9,359 bases of DNA, taken from Acidobacteriota bacterium (GTDB lineage: Bacteria > Acidobacteriota > Terriglobia > Terriglobales > Acidobacteriaceae). This document shows positions 1-7,092 of this stretch, piece by piece (positions within the stretch are counted from its first letter, which is position 1; each line of letters begins with the position of its first letter). Made by a program: the position numbers and the translations under genes. Under the pieces are notes generated by a model. That model was not told the origin of the DNA, did not search any database, and was given only the letters and a program-made list of their open reading frames with translations. The stretch is from NCBI GenBank assembly GCA_021809235.1, contig JAKBAG010000108.1, forward strand, positions 1 to 9,359. The letters are read 5' to 3'.

Positions 1-1354
1 GAACTTCCTGATTCCGATCATGGTCGGCGCCAAGGATCTGGCCTTCCCCAAGATCAACCTGCTGAGCTGGTACCTGTACATGATCGGCGGCTGCCTGACG
101 CTGTGGGCCATGATCACCGGTGGTGTGGATACCGGCTGGACCTTCACCACTCCGCTCTCCACCCACTACGTGAACACCAACGTGGTCACCACGGGGCTGG
201 CCATCTTCATCGCTGGCTTTGCCTCTATCTTCACCGGCCTCAACTTCATCGTCACGATTCATCGCATGCGCGCTCCGGGCATGACCTGGTTCAAGTTGCC
301 GCTCTTTGTCTGGTCCAACTACGCCGCTTCCATTCTGATGGTGCTGGGCACCCCGGTTCTTGCCATCGCGCTGGTACTGGTCGTCCTGGAGCGCACTATC
401 GGCATCGGCGTCTTTGACCCGACCAAAGGCGGAGACCCGCTGCTCTTCCAGCATCTGTTCTGGTTCTACTCCCATCCGGCTGTGTACATCATGATTCTGC
501 CTGGCATGGGTGTCATCAGCGAAGTCATCTCCACCTTCTCGCGCAAGCGGGTCTTTGGCTACTCGGCCGTGGCCTTCTCTTCGGTGGCTATCGCCGTCTT
601 CGGCTTCTTCGTCTGGGAACACCACATGTTCATCATGGGTGTCTCCAACTACTCCACGCTGGTCTTCAGCCTGCTCACCATGCTGGTAGCTGTGCCTTCA
701 GCGATCAAGATCTTCAACTGGTCCTTCACGCTCTATAAGGGTTCCATCACCTTTGAGACGCCCATGCTCTATGCCTTCGGCTTCATGGGCCTGTTCACGA
801 TCGGTGGACTCACCGGCGTCTTCCTAGGCTCCTCGGGTACGGACATTCACCTGACCGAAACCTACTTTATTGTTGCCCACTTCCACTTCGTCATGGTGGG
901 CGGCATGCTGATGGCCTTCCTGGCGGGCATCCACTTCTGGTGGCCCAAGCTGACCGGGCGCATGTATCCGGAGAAGATCTCGCAGCTGGCAGCCGTAGTC
1001 ACATTCATCGGCTTCAACTTCACCTTCTTCCCGCAGTTCCTGCTTGGCATGCTGGGCATGCCCCGCCGTTACGCTGCCTATCCACCGGAGTTCCAGGTGC
1101 TGAACGTCTTCTCGACTGCCGGTGCCACAATCCTCGGTGTCGGCTATCTGCTGCCCATCCTCTACCTGATCTGGAGCCTGAAGTACGGTCAGGTGGCTGG
1201 CAACAATCCATGGCAGGCGACCGGCCTCGAGTGGCAGATTCAGTCTCCGCCGCTGACGGAGAACTTCATTGAAATCCCGGTCGTCACCCAGGACGCGTAC
1301 GATTACGAGTGGCTGGAGCGCCAGAAAGAACGCGAGGTAACCCAAGTTGGATAG
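1..1354 (+). CDS. ctaD: Cytochrome c oxidase subunit I, A2-type (5' partial)
   Basis: Catalytic subunit of a proton-pumping heme-copper oxidase in the cytoplasmic membrane; it reduces O2 to water with electrons from cytochrome c. The reading frame is open to the left edge (first full codon at base 2, reading NFLIPIMVGAKDLAFP, a conserved COX1 segment), so the internal ATG at base 20 is not the start and roughly the first quarter is missing. Counting from base 2, visible landmarks are: YSHPAVY at residues 156-162, containing the first CuB histidine H158; the CuB pair H207-H208 in WEHHMF; K-channel Lys236 in PSAIKIFNW; and HFHF with H293 and H295, the heme a3 and heme a ligands. The Tyr-Ser pair marks the A2 family, which lacks the A1 glutamate of HPEVY. 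The stop at 1352-1354 lies inside ctaE, so the two are translationally coupled. The order ctaD-ctaE-ctaF is the usual operon; subunit II is expected upstream. Confidence 0.97.
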   Translation, partial: NFLIPIMVGAKDLAFPKINLLSWYLYMIGGCLTLWAMITGGVDTGWTFTTPLSTHYVNTNVVTTGLAIFIAGFASIFTGLNFIVTIHRMRAPGMTWFKLPLFVWSNYAASILMVLGTPVLAIALVLVVLERTIGIGVFDPTKGGDPLLFQHLFWFYSHPAVYIMILPGMGVISEVISTFSRKRVFGYSAVAFSSVAIAVFGFFVWEHHMFIMGVSNYSTLVFSLLTMLVAVPSAIKIFNWSFTLYKGSITFETPMLYAFGFMGLFTIGGLTGVFLGSSGTDIHLTETYFIVAHFHFVMVGGMLMAFLAGIHFWWPKLTGRMYPEKISQLAAVVTFIGFNFTFFPQFLLGMLGMPRRYAAYPPEFQVLNVFSTAGATILGVGYLLPILYLIWSLKYGQVAGNNPWQATGLEWQIQSPPLTENFIEIPVVTQDAYDYEWLERQKEREVTQVG

Positions 1355-2084
1355 CCCCACGGTCGCACTTCACGACAGCTCGCACAGTGAGCATCCCTCC
1401 TATCAGCGCCATCATTTCGTCTCGATGGCGCAGCAGAAGGATTCGGCCAGCTTTGGCATGTGGCTCTTCCTGCTGACGGAGATCATGTTCTTCGGCGGCA
1501 TGTTCACTGCCTATCTGATCTACCGTAACTGGTACTACCCGGCTTTTGTCGCCGGTTCGCACACGCTGTCGATCGTCCTCGGCACCACGAACACGGCCGT
1601 GCTCATTACCTCCAGCTTCACGATGGCCATGGGAGTGTGGTGCGCGGAGACGCGCCGCCGCGGCGGGCTGATCCTCTCCCTGATTCTCACCCTGGTCCTC
1701 GGCCTCGCCTTCCTTGGCATCAAGAGCGTGGAGTACCACGAGAAGTGGGTGCAGCATCACGTCCCCGGGCTGCGCTTTGACGCGATGACGTTTGTCCATC
1801 CCAAGGCCGAGCCTGGTCAGCCAGTCGAGCCGGGCCTGCCGCTCGACATGGCCCAGCATACCGAGGTGTATTTCAGCCTCTACTTCGCCATGACCGGTAT
1901 GCACGCCCTGCACATGATCATCGGTATGGGCCTGCTCATCTACATGCTCATCCGGGCTATCCGGGGGGCCTATGACAACGGCAACATTGCCTTCATTGAG
2001 AACTTTGGTCTCTACTGGCATTTTGTCGATATTGTCTGGATCTTCCTGTTCCCGCTCCTGTATCTCATCAGTCGACATCAGTGA
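1347..2084 (+). CDS. ctaE: Cytochrome c oxidase subunit III
   Basis: Integral membrane subunit III of the same oxidase; it carries no redox centre and in the family stabilises subunit I and proton uptake. The 245-residue protein has the family N-terminal pattern HHFVSMAQQKDSASFGMWLF followed by LLTEIMFFGG, a SVEYHEK segment near residue 128, and the C-terminal HFVDIVWIFLFPLLYL motif. Several hydrophobic segments span its length, as expected for a 5 to 7 helix protein. The start is taken as TTG at 1347: it overlaps the ctaD stop by 8 bp and has GAGG at 1334-1337, 9 bases upstream. The only nearby in-frame ATG, at 1425, would remove the conserved HHFVS segment, so it is less likely. The coding region ends at TGA 2082-2084. 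Confidence 0.95.
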   Translation: MDSPTVALHDSSHSEHPSYQRHHFVSMAQQKDSASFGMWLFLLTEIMFFGGMFTAYLIYRNWYYPAFVAGSHTLSIVLGTTNTAVLITSSFTMAMGVWCAETRRRGGLILSLILTLVLGLAFLGIKSVEYHEKWVQHHVPGLRFDAMTFVHPKAEPGQPVEPGLPLDMAQHTEVYFSLYFAMTGMHALHMIIGMGLLIYMLIRAIRGAYDNGNIAFIENFGLYWHFVDIVWIFLFPLLYLISRHQ

Positions 2085-2103
2085 GCGACGGCTCAGCGTC
2101 AAC

Positions 2104-2123
2104 CCGGGTCCGAATGGACCCGG
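2104..2123 (+). other. Intercistronic hairpin between ctaE and ctaF
   Basis: CCGGGTCC (2104-2111) and GGACCCGG (2116-2123) are perfect reverse complements around a GAAT loop, giving an 8-bp GC-rich stem. It lies in the 65 bases between the ctaE stop and the preferred ctaF start. No T-run follows, so it is not an intrinsic terminator. A role in mRNA processing or stability, or in setting subunit ratios, is inference. Confidence 0.6.
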
Positions 2124-2149
2124 CCATCCAAACTCCGGAGATTATGCGC

Positions 2150-2467
2150 ATGTCCGCACACGAAGAGCATTCCAGCGAAGAACAACACATTGTCAGTCCT
2201 AAAATCTACGTCCTCATCGCCACGGCCCTGCTCGTCTGCACGGCACTCACGGTGGCTGCCTCCTACCTGGAGCTTGGGGCATGGAATGCTGTCGTCGCGC
2301 TGGCCATCGCTGTCTTCAAGGCTTCGCTGGTTGTGCTCTTCTTCATGCACATCAAGTACAGCAGCAAGCTGCTGAAACTGACCGTCGGGGCCGGACTGTT
2401 CACCTTCCTTATCCTCGTCGGCATGTCCATGTCCGATTACATCTCCCGCGCCTGGGGCAGCTTCTAA
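2150..2467 (+). CDS. ctaF: Cytochrome c oxidase subunit IV (prokaryotic type)
   Basis: Small membrane subunit IV of the bacterial aa3/caa3 oxidase. The 105-residue product starts with a short acidic, histidine-containing tail (MSAHEEHSSEEQHIVSPK). Three hydrophobic helices follow, with the family signature of a small loop before FKASLVVLFFMHIKYS and a final helix ending in SDYISRAW. Length and layout fit the prokaryotic COX4 family. The start at ATG 2150 is preferred because GGAG at 2137-2140 lies 9 bases upstream. The same frame is open back to a GTG at 2081 that overlaps the ctaE stop (128 residues), and there is an ATG at 2144. Neither has a well-spaced ribosome site, and the longer form would translate through the hairpin at 2104-2123. 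It is the last gene of the oxidase operon; a strong terminator follows 30 bases after its stop. Confidence 0.92.
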   Translation: MSAHEEHSSEEQHIVSPKIYVLIATALLVCTALTVAASYLELGAWNAVVALAIAVFKASLVVLFFMHIKYSSKLLKLTVGAGLFTFLILVGMSMSDYISRAWGSF

Positions 2468-2497
2468 CTCCTCACGCTGCCTGAGCAGCATTCCTCC

Positions 2498-2529
2498 GAG
2501 GCTGCCCCTGCGGCAGCCTCCTTGTTTTT
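2498..2529 (+). terminator. Rho-independent terminator of the cta operon
   Basis: GAGGCTGCC (2498-2506) and GGCAGCCTC (2512-2520) form a perfect 9-bp stem around a 5-base loop. It is followed by CTTGTTTTT (2521-2529). The position, 30 bases after the ctaF stop, fits termination of the oxidase operon. A weaker GCTGC/GCAGC hairpin (2476-2489) lies just upstream. Confidence 0.9.
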
Positions 2530-2543
2530 CCGGAGCCTCTGCC

Positions 2544-3926
2544 ATGGAACTGCTTCGTCCTTTGCAGGAGTCGCCTCGCGTCACCGTCCGGCGCGATGGT
2601 GATCCCCAAGGTCATTGTGTCGTCTACTGGATGCAGCATGCCCAGCGCGCCCAGGACAATCCCGCACTCGAGACCGCTCTGGCCGTGGCCAACACTCTGG
2701 ATCTTCCCCTGATCGTCTACTTCGGCGTCATCGCCAACTATCCCAACGCCAACTGGCGGCACTACCACTTCCTCCAGCAGGGACTGCGTGACCTGGCCGA
2801 GGATCTGGCCGAGCGGAACATCCCCTTCGTCGTTCGCCGCTCGGTCGACGGGGACACCCTCGAATCCTTTCTGGCCGAGGTCGATGCCGCCATGCTCCTG
2901 GGCGATGAGAATGTGTGCCGCGAGCCTGAGCGCTGGCGCCAGGCACTGGCCTCGCGCCTGTCCATCCCTTTCTGGACCATCGACGCCGACGTCGTCGTCC
3001 CTTCGGCCATCTTCCAGCGCAGCTATGTCCTGCTGCACCACTTTCGACCCCACCTGCTGCGCCATCGCGAGCAGTGGCTGCAGCCCATTCCAGCAATTTC
3101 CCCTGCACATCGCTGGTCCGGACCGGTTCTGCGCAGCTGGCCGCTCGATGGCGAAATCACCGCAGGCTTTCCCGCCGAATTTGATCGTAGCGTGGGCCCG
3201 GTGGATACCTTCACCGGCGGCAGCCACGCCGCCCGCCAGCGCCTGCAGGAGTTCTGTCGCCTCCAGCTTGTCGACTACGACGAGCAGCGGAATCATCCGG
3301 AAAAGCGTGGTACCAGCCAGATGAGCCCCTACCTGCACTACGGACACATCTCTCCGCTCACAATCGCGCTGGCAGTGCGCCAGGCCGCCGCTGAGGGCTT
3401 GGCCTCGGCTGCTGTCGTGGACAAGTATCTCGATGAGCTGATCGGCTGGCGGGAGTTGGCCGTCCTCTTCGTCCGTCACAACCCCTACTATGACAGCTGG
3501 CAGTGCGCTGAGCCCTGGGCGCAGAAGACCCTGCAGGCCCACGCCTCCGATTCCCGTCCCTGGCTCTACACCCTGGAGCAGCTGGAGCAGGCACAGACCC
3601 ACGATGAGCTGTGGAATGCCGCCCAGCGGCAGATGGTTCACACCGGCTGGATGCACAACTACATGCGTATGTACTGGGGCAAGAAGATCCTTGAGTGGTC
3701 GCCCAGCGTCGCCGTCGGCTACCAGTGGGCCATCACCCTCAACGACCGCTACCAGCTTGATGGCCGCGACCCGAACGGCTATGCCGGCATCGCCTGGGCC
3801 ATGGTCGGCAAGCATGACCGCCCCTGGTTTGACCGGCCCATCTTCGGCCTCATCCGCTACATGGCCGCGCAAAGCACGGGAAAGAAGTTCGACTCCCGCC
3901 GCTATATTGCGCAGCATCCGGGATAG
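2544..3926 (+). CDS. phr: Class II CPD deoxyribodipyrimidine photolyase
   Basis: FAD enzyme that uses blue or near-UV light to split cyclobutane pyrimidine dimers in DNA. At 460 residues it has normal class II length. The N-terminal antenna-type domain begins with VVYWMQHAQRAQDN (about 26-39). The FAD-binding helical domain includes SQMSPYLHYGHISP (about 259-272), LDELIGWRE and LNDRYQLDGRDPNGYAGIAW. Trp357, Trp378 and Trp385 have the spacing of the class II electron-transfer triad (W360/W381/W388 of Methanosarcina mazei, recalled from memory). Asn400 matches the flavin N5 asparagine, and Trp302 and Trp418 match the dimer-contacting tryptophans, all with a constant offset of three. The key residues therefore look intact. 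ATG 2544 has CGGAG at 2531-2535, 8 bases upstream. The gene sits 76 bp after ctaF, directly behind that operon's terminator, so it needs readthrough or its own promoter; I could not identify one. Confidence 0.95.
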   Translation: MELLRPLQESPRVTVRRDGDPQGHCVVYWMQHAQRAQDNPALETALAVANTLDLPLIVYFGVIANYPNANWRHYHFLQQGLRDLAEDLAERNIPFVVRRSVDGDTLESFLAEVDAAMLLGDENVCREPERWRQALASRLSIPFWTIDADVVVPSAIFQRSYVLLHHFRPHLLRHREQWLQPIPAISPAHRWSGPVLRSWPLDGEITAGFPAEFDRSVGPVDTFTGGSHAARQRLQEFCRLQLVDYDEQRNHPEKRGTSQMSPYLHYGHISPLTIALAVRQAAAEGLASAAVVDKYLDELIGWRELAVLFVRHNPYYDSWQCAEPWAQKTLQAHASDSRPWLYTLEQLEQAQTHDELWNAAQRQMVHTGWMHNYMRMYWGKKILEWSPSVAVGYQWAITLNDRYQLDGRDPNGYAGIAWAMVGKHDRPWFDRPIFGLIRYMAAQSTGKKFDSRRYIAQHPG

Positions 3927-3962
3927 GGACCCTTCGCAGAGGCACCAGAGAAGCCTGCCCGA

Positions 3963-5426
3963 CTACCAGATGCCCACCTGTCCGCGCACCGACTCCAGCA
4001 GTCGCGCAGGGTCATAACCCACGCCGTCCTTGAAAACGGTGACCACCTTCTCAATATCGCCAATCTGCCGCGATGGATCACCCTTCACCAGCACCAGGTC
4101 GGCGTCCTTGCCCGGGGCAATCGTGCCGATGTGCCCCATTCGCCCCAGGTACTCGGCTCCGTTGCGCGTGGCAATCGAGATCGCTTCTACGGGAGTAAAT
4201 CCGGCCTCCACCAGAAGTTCCACCTCACGCTGGTCCCCAAAGCCGGGTAAAACGCCTCCATTGCCGGTGGGATCAGGGCCGGCCAGCAGCAGTCCTCCGG
4301 CCTTCACGAAGGCCCGCTCAAACTCCAACTCCCGCTGGAATAGGGTCGTCATCGCAGACTGCTGTGGGATTCTGGCCCGAAGCGTCAGATAGCTTGCCAG
4401 CGCCGCCGGAGCCAGTGCCTCCGTCATACGCTGCGTCAGCGGAGGACGGCCCGGCACCATCGCCTCAAAGACGGGCAGTGTTGAGGTTACGGCCACATGG
4501 TGCTCCACCAGCAGGTGAATCAGGCTCTGTACCTCGGGGTCGCTGATCGACCGATGCAGCCATCCTGCCTCGCCGTCGGCAGGGCAGGCATCCGGCTTCT
4601 TCGTGGCGGAGAACTCCGTATCCGTGAATACCGGACCATGCTCCAGATCATCGATCCCCAGCGCCACCGCCTCTGGCCAGGTCACCGAGCACAGGTGTCC
4701 AGTGAGCTTGTGGTGCTGCGCATGGGTCTCGGCAATCGCCGCTCCCAGCTCCGCACGGGAGATGTCCATATACGCTTTGAACGATGTCGCACCCTCCGAC
4801 GACCAGAATGCGACCATCCGCTTTGCTTCGTCGGCATCCTTCAGCGGATGCATCTGCGCAAACTCCGTCGGTGCGCCCTCCAGGTACGGTGCCGACACAT
4901 CCATCTTCGGCCCCGGCATGGCGCCGGACTGGATCTCGGCGGCAATCCGCAGGTCCGCATACGGCTCGACGCTGCCAGTCGTCCGCATCGTCGTTACTCC
5001 ACTGGCCAGATACAACCTGGGCGCGGTATACGGCAGCTCAGTCACATAGAACCCAGGTCCATTACCAAATCCATCGGCACTTTCCGTGGCAATCGAGGCG
5101 GAATAGTACAGGTGATCGTGCATTCCCACCAGACCCGGAAACACTGTCTCGCCGCTGGCATTGATCCGCTCCATCCCGTCCGGAATTACCGCCTGAGCCT
5201 CTGGCCCGGAGAAGACGATCGTCCCATGTTCCACGACCACCGCCTGGTCCTCACGCGCCGCTGCACCCGTCCCGTCAATCACCCGCACATGCTCCAGCGC
5301 AAAGGCCGGTGCCGAGACCGAAATCATCGCTCGCGTTGAAAAATCCTGCAAAGAGATTTGCGGCTGGGCAGAAGCCACAGCCGCAATCCATAGCACCGAT
5401 CCAAGTCCCACCGGATTCCATCGCAT
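3963..5426 (-). CDS. Exported metal-dependent amidohydrolase
   Basis: Member of the amidohydrolase superfamily (imidazolonepropionase/prolidase-like branch), which hydrolyses C-N or related bonds at a metal centre; the substrate cannot be read from the sequence. The 487 residues begin with a likely signal peptide (MRWNPVGLGSVLWIAAVASA, cleavage near 20), so the enzyme is probably periplasmic or secreted. Expected metal and catalytic residues are visible: H103 and H105 in GMHDHLY, K217 in SFKAYM as the candidate carboxylated lysine, H244 in TGHLCS, H263 in LEHGP, and D385 in GPDPTGNGG. The C-terminus returns to the small beta domain (IGTIAPGKDADLVLVKGDP, about 433-451). ATG 5426 has an AGGAG about 8 bases upstream. 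The gene begins 18 bp after the dnaN stop on the same strand, suggesting co-transcription. Its 3' end faces the photolyase gene across 36 bp. Confidence 0.92.
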   Translation of the reverse strand: MRWNPVGLGSVLWIAAVASAQPQISLQDFSTRAMISVSAPAFALEHVRVIDGTGAAAREDQAVVVEHGTIVFSGPEAQAVIPDGMERINASGETVFPGLVGMHDHLYYSASIATESADGFGNGPGFYVTELPYTAPRLYLASGVTTMRTTGSVEPYADLRIAAEIQSGAMPGPKMDVSAPYLEGAPTEFAQMHPLKDADEAKRMVAFWSSEGATSFKAYMDISRAELGAAIAETHAQHHKLTGHLCSVTWPEAVALGIDDLEHGPVFTDTEFSATKKPDACPADGEAGWLHRSISDPEVQSLIHLLVEHHVAVTSTLPVFEAMVPGRPPLTQRMTEALAPAALASYLTLRARIPQQSAMTTLFQRELEFERAFVKAGGLLLAGPDPTGNGGVLPGFGDQREVELLVEAGFTPVEAISIATRNGAEYLGRMGHIGTIAPGKDADLVLVKGDPSRQIGDIEKVVTVFKDGVGYDPARLLESVRGQVGIW

Positions 5427-5444
5427 CCGTCTGCTCCTACGTGC

Positions 5445-6566
5445 TCAAATTCGCATCGGCATCAAGACATACCGATACTTGTACAGCGAATCCGGATCTT
5501 CCGGACGCATCTGCCCGGCCGACTGCGCATCCTTGAACTCCAGTCGAACTTCGCCTTCGTTCCCGATTGCCTTCAGAAAATCCAGCATGTATGCGCTGTT
5601 AAAGCCCACATAGATCGGGTCAAAGTTGTACGGGGTCTCGATCGAATCTTCTGACTCGCCCGACTCGCTCGACTGGGCTGAAATCTTCAGCTCATTCTGC
5701 TCCAGCCGCAGACGGATTGCACCCGAACGCTCCTCGGCAAACTGAGCCACGCGGCCAATCGCTGCCGATAGCTCCGTCGAACGAACAATCGCAAACTTAT
5801 TATTCTCGCGCGGTAGCACCGCTTCAAAGTTCGGGAACTGCCCTGTCAGCTTCATCGAGCTCAGCGTCCGGTGGCCAATGGCAAAGAACATCCGCTGCTC
5901 ATCCTCGGCAAAGCTGAAGCTCTCCGCCTCACTGGACTGGATCAGCGCATAGATCTCCGCCAGTGCCTTGCGCGGAATCAGCGTGCGCCGCTCGCCGGAG
6001 ATCCCCTCCAGCGGCTCTTCGGTCTTCTCAATGAAGGAGAGCCTATGGCCATCGGTTGCCACCATTGCAATCGACTCCGGCTTCAGAATCAGCAACGCTC
6101 CATTCAGCGTATAGCGCGATTCCTCGCTGGAAATGGCAAAAATCGTATGACTGATCAGCTTCCGCATCACTGCCGTCGGAAGCTGGACACTCAGTCCCTC
6201 CGGCATCTCCGGCACCTGGGGATAATTCGCGCGTCCCAGCCCGACCATCTTGGTGTTCGAGCGTCCGGAGCGGATCTGTACCCAGTGGTTCTCCAGCAAC
6301 TTGATCGAAACATCGCCGTCGCCCAGCAGCTTCACATAATCAAAGAGTTTGCGGGCGGGAATCGTACAGGCTCCCGGCTTCTTCACCTTGGCTGCGCACG
6401 AGGTCCGGATGGCCTGATCCAGATCCGTCGCGGTAATCCGCACGCTATCTCCATCGGCTTCCATCAGCAGATTGGAGAGAATCGGAATCGTCGTCTTGCG
6501 CTCAATCACTGCCTGAATCGCGCTCAGTTCGTTCAAAAGATCCTTGCGACTAACGCTGATCTCCAT
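5445..6566 (-). CDS. dnaN: DNA polymerase III sliding clamp (beta subunit)
   Basis: Ring-shaped dimeric clamp that tethers DNA polymerase III and other replication and repair enzymes to DNA in the cytoplasm. The 373-residue form (E. coli: 366) starts with MEISVSRKDLLNEL and has RKTTIPILSNLLMEA (about 23-37), TATDLDQAIR (about 44-53), VATDGHRLS in the middle domain and the typical C-terminus YRYVLMPMRI, which covers all three clamp domains. ATG 6566 is preferred because it aligns with the usual family start and has GGAGG at 6575-6579, 8 bases upstream. An in-frame ATG at 6623, with a closer GGAGA, would add 19 residues (MSTTLLQAEAAAGSTEGAA). The frame stays open to 6737 but that part is unlike any clamp. 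A weak -10-like TAGAAT (minus strand, 6710-6715) lies upstream without a convincing -35. The upstream gap holds DnaA-box-like sites. Confidence 0.97.
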   Translation of the reverse strand: MEISVSRKDLLNELSAIQAVIERKTTIPILSNLLMEADGDSVRITATDLDQAIRTSCAAKVKKPGACTIPARKLFDYVKLLGDGDVSIKLLENHWVQIRSGRSNTKMVGLGRANYPQVPEMPEGLSVQLPTAVMRKLISHTIFAISSEESRYTLNGALLILKPESIAMVATDGHRLSFIEKTEEPLEGISGERRTLIPRKALAEIYALIQSSEAESFSFAEDEQRMFFAIGHRTLSSMKLTGQFPNFEAVLPRENNKFAIVRSTELSAAIGRVAQFAEERSGAIRLRLEQNELKISAQSSESGESEDSIETPYNFDPIYVGFNSAYMLDFLKAIGNEGEVRLEFKDAQSAGQMRPEDPDSLYKYRYVLMPMRI

Positions 6567-6870
6567 AGCTGCTCCCTCCGTGGAGCCAGCCGCGGCCTCT
6601 GCCTGCAACAGGGTTGTGCTCATGCTTCTCTCCACGACGCATGTGTCTGCGTGATGCCAAGATACACCATGCGGAGTCACGGCGAAAACCATCCCCTTCG
6701 CCTGCCTCGATTCTATGGAATTCCAAGCCCGATGCACAGGAGGAAAACCTGGCCGTTATGCCGAAAACAATGGACAAATGCAAGGTCAGCTGCACCGAGG
6801 GTTGCCAGCACGCCGGATCACAGTCTCTGGGTATGGCGCGCATCCACAGCGCTGCGCCCAGAGGCGCAAC

Positions 6871-7030
6871 TGCGGAAAAATACCCCACAGAAAGAAAATC
6901 ACTCCCAGCAGCAGTAACAGCTCTCGCAGTAAAAGTGGAAAAATCACGCATAACCGCATCAGAAGCGGAGAAACAAGTCGTACCAGTTTTCCAAAAACCG
7001 GCTGTGCAAATGAGGAAGATTGGAAAACCC
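6871..7030. other. A-rich, GC-poor block; candidate DNA unwinding element
   Basis: A hand count of these 160 bases gives 73 G+C (about 46%) with 64 A and 23 T on the plus strand, against 68% GC in a 60-base sample of the neighbouring coding DNA (9121-9180). It contains several A-runs and sits beside the DnaA-box-like cluster. An easily melted block next to such boxes is what an origin would have; that use is inference. Confidence 0.4.
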
Positions 7031-7092
7031 TCCTCCAACCCTGTTTGCCTGCCCGTCTTTCTCCACCGTCTCCACTGCAGACGCAAATCTCC

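Noticed and set aside
1284..2102. Minus-strand 272-codon frame antisense to ctaE
   Set aside because: It is rich in Glu, Asp, His and Arg, as expected from reading membrane-protein codons backwards, and has no domain signature.
2472..3917. Minus-strand 481-codon frame antisense to the photolyase
   Set aside because: The photolyase has intact family motifs on the plus strand; the antisense frame matches no family I know and is a typical by-product of GC-rich codon use.
3927..3962. Possible bidirectional terminator between the converging photolyase and amidohydrolase genes
   Set aside because: Only a 4-bp stem (AGGC/GCCT) and no T-run is visible, so an intrinsic terminator cannot be supported.
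6710..6738. Possible dnaN promoter on the minus strand with -10 TAGAAT (6710-6715)
   Set aside because: The -10 is good, but the bases 16 to 18 bp upstream match a -35 poorly (about 3 of 6), so it is not listed as a feature.
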